64,000 nucleotides of DNA. Source: Haemaphysalis longicornis (lineage: Eukaryota; Arthropoda; Arachnida; Ixodida; Ixodidae). The position numbers and the translations under genes were made by a program. The stretch's first letter is position 1, and every line of letters begins with the position of its first letter. Shown here piece by piece: positions 36,626 through 47,600 of the stretch. The notes beneath the pieces were generated by a model. That model did no database searches. It saw only the letters and a list, made by a program, of their open reading frames with translations, and was not told where the DNA came from. The DNA is taken from the NCBI GenBank assembly GCA_013339765.2, contig CM023449.1, forward strand, positions 226,136,712 to 226,200,711. Reading direction: 5' to 3'.

Positions 36626-38541
36626 AGCTTCCGAAAGTAGTGACCAACCTTTCGCACGTTTTAGCTACCTGGGCACAACCGGTGTAAATTTGTTGAAGCC
36701 CGGCCCAGCTCGTGTTCCGGAAAGGAAACAACAGCTTCAGTTGTTTTCTGGCAACACAAAAATACCGCCTGCGGAGTCTAACGGAGCGCGTAAGAAGCAA
36801 CGGGCTGACCACTATGGTATACACCATCGAACCATAAAGTTGCCCCTCTCCAAACAGACAAATGTATTTGTATCAGGCCTGAGCAGCAAACGGCTATAGT
36901 TAGTCTAGTTCAACGCCCATGGTCTTGCATTGTAGAAAGTGACCAGGGCCCTCTCCCCCAGCGTAACCACCAGCGCCTGGTAACATTTGCGGCCTAACTC
37001 CAGCCAGGCGTGGTACAGCCCCCACTTGGTCCTGGCCGTATCCCCCAAGCCACATTTCGGTAGCGACCGGCAGACTCTTCGCAAATCGACTTTCTGCCAC
37101 CCAGACATGATTGGGCCAATCGACTGCCCGTCAAGGGTGGAAGCAGTGTGCTGCGAACCCGTAATGGCTGGCTTGTGACGCGGCCGTCGCGGCTAAATTT
37201 CTAAGGGACTTCCGGAATAAACGACGGAGGCGTAGAGGGCGCTATATATCACCATCAACAGTCATGGGAGGCGGCTGCTATTGTGAGAAAACAAATGGGA
37301 CTTCACGTTAAGCTCCCGTCGGTGTCTGTTGTAGCTTGCCTACATGTCCGTACTTCTGTGGCAAAGCATGACAATAAGCATGACGGAAGCACAGACACAA
37401 CCACACCAAAGCCCTTTCTTGGTGAAAGCTTGCCCGTCATTACAAGTGGATGAATGTTGCCCGCAAGCTTACCGTGTCGATCCTCGTGGCGGACGCGGAG
37501 TGCAATTTTGTTCCAAGCAGCAGCAGCAACACCGGCACCAGCCCAGGTGGCGGCAAATTGAGCCTAGCAGACACATCGGGACCCAAGCCCGGCCTACGGG
37601 CGGGAGCCATGAACCAGCGGAGGGGGACAAGGTGTGCTACCGCAGCGATTCTACGCTGCCCTAACGGCGTCCACCCGTGACCGCTATGGTTATAAGAATG
37701 ATAAGGATGACGACGAAGGCAATGGCGATGATAATGATGATGAGGGCGACGGAGATGGAGACGGTGGTGAAGGTGGTGGCGGAGGCTTACTGCCTGCCCC
37801 TTTGGGACGGGGGGACACTCCTAAGTCGATTACAGCCTAGGCTATCCAAAAAATATTTTGTTCTTCGTCACCTTTTCTCACTCTAACGAGCTCACCCCCG
37901 CCATTCCGCCAGTCTACGCTTCTGTTAATGGTCTCAATGACCATGATCGGCTCCTGTTCTTTTAGGTCACATAATAAAACTCTCATTGCACTTCTTTAGC
38001 AGTGTTTGAATGTGTTCGTCGCTATTGCGCTTAATGAGAGAATGGTCCTATTTTTAAGCGGGTGATGATGGTGCTGCTGCGAGCGATGCAGTGTTTGTTA
38101 ATAAGCTATTAATTTGCAGTGAGGAGGGCACAAATGCGTTCCCCCAACGGCTTCGTTTGCTCTCGACAACGGCGCAACGCTGGACGGGGTTAACCGCATT
38201 TTAAACGCCAAGGTATACTGCATCTCCAATTACTGGCAAATCCTCCGTTTCTCGGGCAAGTGGCCACCAGTCAGAAGATAAAAAAAGAGGCCCATAAATA
38301 ACGTGTTCAGTTTCTTTCTGTTTATATCCCCCCCCCCCCAAACGCCTACCTTAAATGAATTCGGTAAATGTATTTCTTTAATTACTGACTATATAGTTTC
38401 GGTGAGCGCCCCTTTCCTGGCCAATTCCCCTGAGTGGATATGAGATAGAGCTGCGGGTACCACCCGCACCAGCACGAGCGGCCACCCGTGCTCAAGCAGG
38501 CAACAGAATCACGCCCAACGTTGCCATTGTCCCAACCTCTG
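36626..38541. other. Intergenic or promoter interval upstream of gene B
   Basis: Probably more decayed retroelement sequence up to about 37,680. It then holds a GAT/GGT-rich trinucleotide stretch (37695-37790) and unique sequence with a poly-C run near 38328-38339. The gene A signal peptide exon should lie upstream of 35,076, possibly here, but was not found. Confidence 0.4.
38419..38426 (+). promoter_or_regulatory. Possible CCAAT box upstream of gene B
   Basis: GGCCAATT lies about 120 bp before the gene B start codon. No TATA box is visible nearby. The motif is short and could be chance. Confidence 0.2.
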
Positions 38542-38661
38542 ATGGCTGGTCTCTGGCAAAAGTATTCTACCGTACCATCGTGCTGGCGCCGTGCCCCGCT
38601 TCTGCTCTTGCTTGTAGCGACGCTGGTGTACGAATCCCACGCTGCCCAAGAAGAGGAGGCG
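38542..38661 (+). CDS. SPPL2: Gene B exon 1: start codon and signal peptide
   Basis: The ATG at 38542 opens 40 codons ending at donor GTGAGC, phase 0. The product MAGLWQKYSTVPSCWRRAPL continues with LLLLVATLVYESHA and then AQEEEA. A basic n-region, a leucine-rich core and a small-residue SHA-AQ cleavage site form a good signal peptide, as expected for the lumenal N-terminus of SPPL2. The phase 0 donor matches exon 2. Confidence 0.85.
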
Positions 38662-41600
38662 GTGAGCTAGTGCCCGCTAAGCTATGCCCCACGGAAGTCC
38701 GCCATGACAGCATAGTCTACTTTAATACCACGGATTTTTGCTAGGATCTCCGGCCCACATCCGTTTTCATGAGCAAGGCTGTGCAGAAAAGGGTGACCCT
38801 TATTCGCGCTGTTTCTACCAAGGGGCATGTCATTAGCGATCTAGTAAGTCACGTTTCCTGGGAAGGGTGCCTTAGCAGACACCACATAGCAGTACGTCGC
38901 TCTGACATTCCTGGGGGCTGTTTGAAAAAAAATTATTTCAGATAATCTGAGTTTTGGGCAAAGCTTGTAGGGCTGTGTTATAATGACCACTGCGGACGTT
39001 ATTGCAAGCCAAGTTGCACTGAACATCACCGCGATGGCGTTATGGGCCCTAAAAAGTTACGCACGGAATTAGGAGCGTGCGAAAAAAGCGCCCTCTAAAT
39101 TTTCGCCCTCCAAGCCTACCTCCACATTCGCCAACATTATCGCTTGCACAGCATCGGCTTCAGTATGAGCTCACTGTTCAGCTGGCCGTTGGTTCCAGTT
39201 ATAATTCCTGAGTTGACACAGGAGTAAGAGTCCTGGGCGTGCTACCGTATGACGACCTTATCGTTCAGCTCAGCTCAGAGCTCTAGCTGACTAAGGGCAG
39301 ATTTTCCTATATACTGCATCGACTGCGCCAGTGTGTCGTGTGTCCTAACCGTACTCTATTCTTTGCAGAATTTCGGCGCCTCGACATTGGCCATCCTGCA
39401 TTATCGAAGTGCTTCCGGATCCCAATCTGTCCACTGTATCTCCGTGTCCGAGCGCTTTAGGCAGCCCCCTGAAAGCAAAGAGAGCGACGTATGTATTTTT
39501 TGTCCTGTCTACTGTTTGGAATGCGTCTGAACGTTCGCATATCGCATACAGACTAGAACAAATTCTTTTAAGAAATATTAGGATATAAAATACAACGTTC
39601 CACGTTGTTTGCTACTGTATAAGCACAGAAACCGGTTTCCCGGAAAAGGTATGCCCTTGAACCCGATGTTTTTTTCTCAGCTACGTTTTAAATAAAAAAA
39701 AAAGATTATCTGTTTTCTCTTTCTTCCAAAGAGCGTCGAAATGGGCCGCAATATCATTACGTACAATTAACCGACCTAATTCGTGAAACGGGAAATGAAT
39801 GGGGAGGAACTGGTTTACCGTTTTAATGGAAGCTACAGGTTGATTGGCCCCTGTAAATTATAAGATAGCTATGCCTGAAACATTTTACTGAACTTGCCCC
39901 CCTGAATAAAAAACCAGCAGATTGCAGCTTGTGTAAAGACAACGAAATAGGCTGCCCCTCAGGCAGTTATTAGTGTTTCAGCTTGAATTTAGAACGCGGT
40001 TTTCGCATATTTGTCCAAGGGCAGCGTAAAATATTTAGGAGTGTGAACGCGCCAGCTTCCATTGCTTCTTTCTGCCAGTGTTGTTTACCATGGAATGTGA
40101 CAAAAGGGAGATATTACTGCAGCACATGACTACGCAACCAATCTATTTGTGACGCTCGTTAATTGGCTAGTCACAAACTTATATTAAGGTGGGTCCACGC
40201 AGAGCTTGGAGGAAATGAGACACACTGAGGCGGGCGAAAACATTAACAATTAGTTTAATGGAGTGCCTCGGTGGTGCCGACTTCCTCACCAGGTTGGCCG
40301 GAATCGTTCGGGTCGCAGGGGTGATCAACGTCGACGGGACGCTAAGTGGGTCTCGTGACCAGGAGATGGAGGCAGTGCGGGGCCGATGGCTCGAAAGGTC
40401 TCCCTGTCGAGGTGAATTCCAGGGCAGGAACGGGAGGTGGTACCGGACCGGTAGTTCGGCGAGCTCGAGCTATAGGCCGCGGTCAGGAAGGGGAGGCCGG
40501 GCAGGACCGGTAGCTCGGCGGGCTCGGGAGGTAGACCGGGGGCAGGGAACGTTGGTAGCGTGCGGGCTCTTGGGAGGGACGCGCTTTCGGATTTCTGCTT
40601 TCGGATTTCTGCTACGGCTGCGTCCGGCTCGCAAGACGGTCGCCCCAAATCTGACCCTGATCCTCTCCGTTCGCTCCTCTTTATCTCCTCCTGCTCCTAC
40701 GTCCGAGCAGCGGCGGGGAGAAGGGGGAGAGGGGCCGGCTTCAAGCGGCGGTGGACGACGTGGCGGGCTGTGTGTACCCACCAAGGGCGCGTCGAGCAGG
40801 AGGGAAGCCTGGCTCGCCCCAAGGCAGAGAGGAACCATGTGTCCTTAGCGAAACGGCCGCGCGTTCCCACGGGAAAACTTCCTGCGGCCAAAGGTCCTCC
40901 ATCTGGTTAGGAGTAGCCGGGGCACACACACGACCGTCACATAGCCATTGGCGATACCGGTCCCAATGCCAGCAAACTACGCTGCCGTTGTCACCCAATG
41001 TGCTTGAGGACAGCCCTGCAGGATTGTATCTCGCACGGATTGCGGCATTTCCTTTCTCTACTGCAAGAAAGACGGAAGAAGACGGGAGAGAACTATTGGA
41101 AAGCATCTAGTATAAACGGTTTGATCTTTCGAATCAAAACAAGTATGAATACTCATTCTTTATCGTTCCTTCAAGATTAATAAGTGGCATAGACTCCAAA
41201 CAATCATTCGCAGCTAGGGTATTTCACCCGTTGTTGGTAGCAGGCGTCTCGAGCTATACTCGGATACAACTTAAGAACGGCAACAGAATTTGCCGCTGTG
41301 CCTCATCCCCGCAGCCGAATGTTACTCCGCGCGGCGCAAGTAGTGCGTTACTGGGAATATTTGGAAAATGGCACGAGCCGTTTTCGTGATTTTTCAGACT
41401 TAATATGCTTATAAACTACAGCGACGACAAACAAGCGATGTGAGAAAAGGCAGACGATATCACGCATTCATAGCAATCTCCTTTCAATCTCCTCTTAGTC
41501 GGTGTGGTACCGTACATGAGCTATTGCCGTTCTTATCTTGTTCCTGAGTGTATAGCTGTGTCGGTGCCACCGGTATCGTTGCACGGAGGGAGCTGAGAAG

Positions 41601-44600
41601 CTGAGAAGACTTACAGGCGAAGGAAAACACAGCACAGGCCTGTTATCTGTGCGGGCCGGCACAAAGAAGCGAACACCGCAGTGGCTGCCAAGTAAACGTG
41701 TTTGACTATGCGAGCGTAGTTACAGCGTAATTTGCAGATTTTTGTATTTCAGGCAGATTCCGGCTAACTTCAGCAGAATTTTTAGCGTCAGTTTTGTTGT
41801 TGTTGTTGTTTTTGCCACCTTTTGGCTTTGGTTGTTGTTGTTATTGTTGTTGTTGCTAGGCCTTTGTCTTAAAGTCAGTTTTAGGTGTCAGAAACACAAC
41901 GCTACCAGAGAAAAAGCACTTCTGCCATTGCAGTGTGGATAAATAGGATTTACCCCTGTTCATAATACAAAACTGTCATTTCCTCTTCACTGTCGTGAGG
42001 GGGAGTTACCCGCTAAGAAGGATCGTGTCCTCTTATTTTGTTATCGTCGTTGTTGGTATTCGCGTTGCCATTGTTGGCCTACTGTTGTTGTCGCTTGTCG
42101 TCGTCGTTGTCGTTACTGTTGTTGATGGCGGCGATAGTAACGACAGCAATGACGAGCATGACAGCGGCACGACACTGTTTCAGAGGCAGTGTCGCACCGT
42201 CACCACTAGCGGGGACAACGGCTGAATTCGGGTGGGTGAATTTCCTCTTGGCCTTTTTCGCAAGAAGACAGGGAAGTAGAAGTTTGTGCACGCTATCCGC
42301 ATGAGCGGAGCAGTTGACTTCCCTGTCAAAAGACCCGCACCACTGTCGGCAGTGGCTACGTTATTTCCTTCGTATATTCCTGTCGCCTATCTTTTTTCGT
42401 ACCACAGCTTGACTGCTTTCCGCCTGCCCGTGCATCTCCACTTGTATGCTCCAAATATGGCTGGACCTAAACGGAGACTCGCGTAAACCGCACATACGGG
42501 TGTTACCACACGAGACCAACGATCCCTCGTGGGCAACATCTTAAACGCGATTCAGCGATGTGTGCCCGACCCTCGCAGAGATGTTTGTAATGTTTTTAAT
42601 GTTTACATTCTGTACGTAAGGCTATGTTAAGACTATGATGCAAAAGCCACATCGTTATCTATGGACGTAAAAAAAAATGGCAAGTTACGCAGTTCGGTTG
42701 GCTGAGACGTTAAAGGATGTCATTCTCTAAAGTTATTACGACACCTTAGGAAACAGCGCGAGAAACTTCGACAGAGAGAGGGAAAACAGACACGAGCGCT
42801 GACGAGCAACTGGTGAAATTTTATTAGATTTGGCAATAAATAGCGGTTTTTTATGCTTTTAATAGCTTAAAATAAATAGCTTTCAAATACATATCCTTTT
42901 AATAAATAGCTTTTTACATAAATAAATAGCTCTTTAAGCTTTGTTTATCTCGCTTTTCTTTCTCGCACTGGCGTATGATTACGTTGTTTTCTTCTTGTAT
43001 TTATTGCCAACTCTAATAAAATTTCACCACTTGCTCGTCAGCGCTCGGGTCTGTTTGCCCTCTCTCCAAGTTTGTCGCGCTGTTTCCTAAGGTGTAATGT
43101 GTACCCAACTTGGCCAAAGTCAAGCTTTAGTTATTACGACAGTTGCGGCAACAGTCTGAACCCGGCCTAAGCAAAGAAACTGTGCTATATGCAAACTAAC
43201 TATATGTTAGTAACTGCAGCCAACAGTTAAATAGCTGCATATCGTAGAGATCTCGGCCGTACGCATCGCGGTGCTTCTATTCGCTACAACTTAACCACTT
43301 CGTGTAAACCATACGTTGCAGTCCTCGGTGCACGCAGGTTGTTTCTAGTCAAATTGCGCGTAGGGTGTAACGTGGGCAGATTACGTTGTCACCTGCCGCA
43401 CACTGATCTGGCGCTGTTCAAAGGACAGTAATAGCTGTCAACTTTTTTTTTCCACAGCGGGGTCAAATTTTTGAGACTAGGTAACTTGTAGCCGTTTTCG
43501 TATTCTAAGCGTAGTATTCCAAGGCATTTTCTACGTGTCTTCCACGCGAGGCACTGCGCCAATCACCTTCGCCTGCTGCCACTGAGGAAAAAATCACTTC
43601 CTCCCCGGTTCTAAATTCTACAGTGCGCTTCATTTCTATCTCTGGACTTCAAATAGATCAGCAAAGAATGCAAAGGCAAAGATACAAAGGCAAAAAAGCA
43701 CAAGAGAACTTATCCGACGATTCGGGGTGACACCGAAATGGAGACGAACACATCACATCATAAATAAATAACGGACCACAGACCACATACATGAAGTTGA
43801 GCCAAAACCACCAGGAAGAACGGGGATTATACAATGTAAACAAGGATAATTTACATCATAACGTAGAGCACCCGTACGTGCACAACCATGGAACAAAGAA
43901 TAGTTCGGAGTTCGGAGTAAATAAGCGTCATTACACCTGCGCACTTTCTCATGGGAAAATTATGCGACGAAAGAACCGCAACGACATTCACTCTCAGAGA
44001 AGCCCGCCTCAACAGGCGCTCGGACGCTGAGGGAGCGTGCGTGCCGCGCGTGCTTGGAACGGGTTTTCCGGAGAGGGTGACGGACGGAAACGGGAGCTGG
44101 AAATGAGATTCTGAATTCAAGCGAATGTTTTTGCTTCTATTTTGTGTCCGTTGTGGGAACATATGCTCCGTCTGTGGATCCGCATGCGTCTAGAACCAAT
44201 TTCGTGCTGCGTTGTGTCATAAGCTTTGGAGTGAGTGAGTGAGTGAGTGCGTGAGTACCGGAGTGACGTGAAGTGAGTGAGTTCGTGAGATGAGTGATTG
44301 CTTGAGTTAGTGAGTGAGTTGAGGCTGAGTGAGTGATGAGGGAGTGAGTGAGTAGTGAGGGAGTGAGTGAGTGAGTGAGGTAGGAGTGAGTGAGTGAGTG
44401 GGTGGGTGAGTGAGTGAGTGAGTGAGTGAGTGAGTGGGTGAGTGAGTGAGTGAGTGAGTGAGTGGGTGAGTGAGTGAGTGGGTGAGTGGGTGAGTGGGTG
44501 AGTGGGTGAGTGAGTGAGTGGGTGAGTGAGTGAGTGAGTGAGTAAGTGAGTGGGTGAGAGAGTGAGCGGGTGAGTGGGTGAGTGAGTGAGTGGGTGAGTG

Positions 44601-47600
44601 GGTGAGTGGGTGAGTGAGTGAGTGAGTGAGTGAGTGAGTGAGTGAGTGAGTGAGTGAGTGAGTGAGTGAGTGAGTGAGTGAGTGAGTGAGTGAGTGAGTG
44701 AGTGAGTGAGTGAGTGAGTGAGTGAGCGAGCGAGTGAGTGAGTGCGCACTCATGCACGCACGCATTTGGTGGTGCTTTTCGCACATCGCCTTGTCTACGC
44801 AGTCGTCTTTGGGTGTCGTTAAACTGCAACCGACATTGTTTGACATTACGTGCGCCAGCGTTTTTCTTGTAGAATTGTGCGTAACGGCTTCGTCCGTGTA
44901 TAATTTTATCACTATTTATGGTATTACACCAGACTTGTAGGTGGATGATTTTGTAGGCTGCAGTTAGGGACTCTGAACAATCATGTTTTCATGAGTAGAT
45001 AATTCGATTATCTAAGTCAGAAATTTTTTTTTAATTCTGATTTTTTGCTGCTAACAAATTAGCCAAGTTTTGTTGTTGTTGTTGACAGAAAAGCTACCAG
45101 TGTAAAGTAATATTCCGTTTATTTGATGTAGGTTTTCTGAAATCTTACCTACCAGTGGCGATCGGAACAAGCCACGTGAAAGTCTACAGGTAGCTTTGCT
45201 TGAAAGCAGTGATAAAGTGCCTACATCATCATGATTCGCGCTGCCGAAAGGTGGGATAAACGACCGATTCCCTTCTCCTCCGCGCATGCGCAGGTGTTCC
45301 GGGGCGTGGAGTTCCGCCACGCACACCAAAGCTGCCAGCTTGGTCTGGATAAGGTGGCTTCGGCCAAGCACGTCTTCCTGATCTTGCCCGATGACAAGGC
45401 ACATCCGCCGTGCCCGTTCGAGACGGCGTTGGCGCATGCCGTGTCCGCCAGGGCGTACTCTCTTATCGTTGCCAGGGGCAATAATCTCCAGGTACCACCG
45501 ACCACCGATTTAGTCTTACAAGACGGCACAAAACTTCTCTTCTCTTTCACGATAAAGTATTCCGTTGTTCTGAGCATCATCAGCAGCATCATCATCACCA
45601 GCAGCAGCAGCAGCTGTTATTCGTGCTCATTGCACGAAAGTCAACTAGAATATTATAGTTCACTCTAACGCGGGCCGCTCCCAAAGATTTACGGCCACTT
45701 CTGTTGTGAGTCTGTGGGGCTCATTCTAGGACCATTATTTTCTTATTTCGTCAATCCATCGAACCTCGGTCTTCCCCTGCTTAGTTTACAGTTCTTTTGT
45801 GAACATTTCGTTCAACGGATGGGTCATCTGTTGTGCTTCGTCCGCATTGCATGACCGTTCTGAGCATTATATCCGTTCCAAGTTTATGCGGTGCCAAATG
45901 CTCGAGTAGTTTTGTCATGTAACGTATTACCCGCCTAGATCCGCGTAGATTTTGTTTGTACATTCCGTCGTCATAACAGCATCATCATCAACCTCAACCC
46001 AGCTGACTGTTCGAATTGAGGAGTTCGAACAATCAGCTGTGTTGGGTTTGAATAGTAATGATGATTATAAGGAGTATGAGGAGAATAATCATGATTATGA
46101 GGAGTATTGAAGCGATTATATTGTGAATCTGTAATGATGATTGATGCGTCGTGACGTGTCCCTTGTGCTCACTGTTTCCCTCTAATTTCTACCATGCAGT
46201 CTCAAAAACTCTACCTGACTCCCGGAACGAACGGCACGGTGCCTCCTCAGGACATCATTGTCGGCCTCATGACGGTGAGCGCAGTCGCAGATTTTCAGGT
46301 GCGGAACAGGCACGCGTCGTCATTGAGACGCGACCTTCCTAGCCTGTCCGCATTAAAAACAAGGAGTTTTCTAAATCCTAGCCTCATAAAGATATCTACA
46401 GCAAAACGGCGGAGGTCGGTAGGTATACAGTCTCCTATTGCTCCTTGAGCGACACAAAGCTGAAACTTTTTGCAGAGCGGAAACACAGATGTCTAAATGC
46501 GTGAGCGCCTGAACATTCATCATCGGTGACCAGGCCGCCCGTTCGTGGCAACATATTTTACGAATGTCTAACGAGAAGTCCATTCGAGCAAAGGCTTCCT
46601 CCGTCGTTTACTTTTTTTGTCGTTTTTAGGCATTCCTATACTTCTCAAGTAGGATGAAAGCAACCAATTTTCGGTGGACATTTTCCGTCAATTCGAAGAG
46701 GAAGTAGTAACGGGAAACCTCAGCCTAGACCGTAAGCTCAGTTTTACCGTATGTTTCGTGACTACGCTCACTGCGTCCTCTTCGCTTTTGTACGCTCGGG
46801 AAACTTTAACAAATCGTCCCCTCCAATGACCTTTCACCCTTCCGTGGTCTGGGCGAAATACTGGACCCCGTTAAGGGCAGACATTTGGCGGCGGCGTTTG
46901 CAAATCAAGAGCCCACCACGCGAGAAAGCTCTTTGAGTGATGAAGGACTCACCTTAACATCCTCTCTAGGACGAAGTTGATTTTGGAATGTTATTTTAAG
47001 TGCGGGAAAAACACGAAGGCTGGAGTAGGACTGCTTAGAACCCGCCTGGGTAGGAACCAAGCACTTAAAAACCGAGCCTGTCCTTGTGAAAAGAAAAATG
47101 ACGGTTGAGGCAGATTTCACAAACTTCAATCGTTTCGCGACGAGCTGAGCCCTCGCAAGCAGCGCGAGCTCGTTTATTATTTAAAGTTGAGGCATATGTT
47201 ATGCCCTGGGACGCTTTCGAAGCAGCGCTTTCAGCGGCCCTATACATATGCATGAAGGGGTTGCCTAAGACGGCGCGAATGCATAGACGAGCCTTTTTTT
47301 TTTTCGCAACCAAGAATATGCCCGGTCCTGTTCGAAAGAGGCGCGAAAGTGCAAGTACAGTTCTCAAACATCGCGACGCGCATCACAAATGCGATGGTAT
47401 CTGCGAAGAGAACTGGTTTTTTGTGGCCCTTTTCTAAGCCTACCTATCTAACATTTCTAGCGCAATCTAACGCTATAAAAATGATGCCAGTTTCAAGTCA
47501 CTTTCGTCGACAAGAACGACAAATTGTAGAAGAAGATTACATGACATGCTTTTTTTTCGGTGCTGTACACCATGGGGAGGTGAATAAACAGCGCTCAGGA

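Noticed and set aside
36900..37108. Minus-strand frames of about 66 codons in the 5' interval
   Set aside because: They lie in degraded retroelement sequence with no signal peptide or splice donor and do not resemble SPPL2.
37677..37840. Minus-strand hydrophobic stretch VALIIIIIAIAF, considered as the gene A signal peptide exon
   Set aside because: It comes from GAT/GGT trinucleotide repeats, has an in-frame stop upstream, no start codon and no clear donor.
38841..39029. Minus-strand frame starting MMFSATWLAITSAVVIITQ as gene A exon 1
   Set aside because: Signal-peptide-like, but no suitable phase 0 donor and no similarity to gene B exon 1; it would lie inside gene B intron 1.
40258..40910. 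Long GC-rich open frames on both strands (up to 196 codons)
   Set aside because: Arginine, glycine and serine-rich composition, duplicated motifs and simultaneous openness in several frames point to base composition, not coding.
42079..42291. Minus-strand frame with MLVIAVVTIAAINN, also considered as gene A exon 1
   Set aside because: It is trinucleotide-repeat derived and no phase 0 GT donor follows.
44117..44912. Three overlapping minus-strand open frames of about 200-230 codons
   Set aside because: They read THSLTHSL throughout, the translation of (GAGT)n; a microsatellite artefact.
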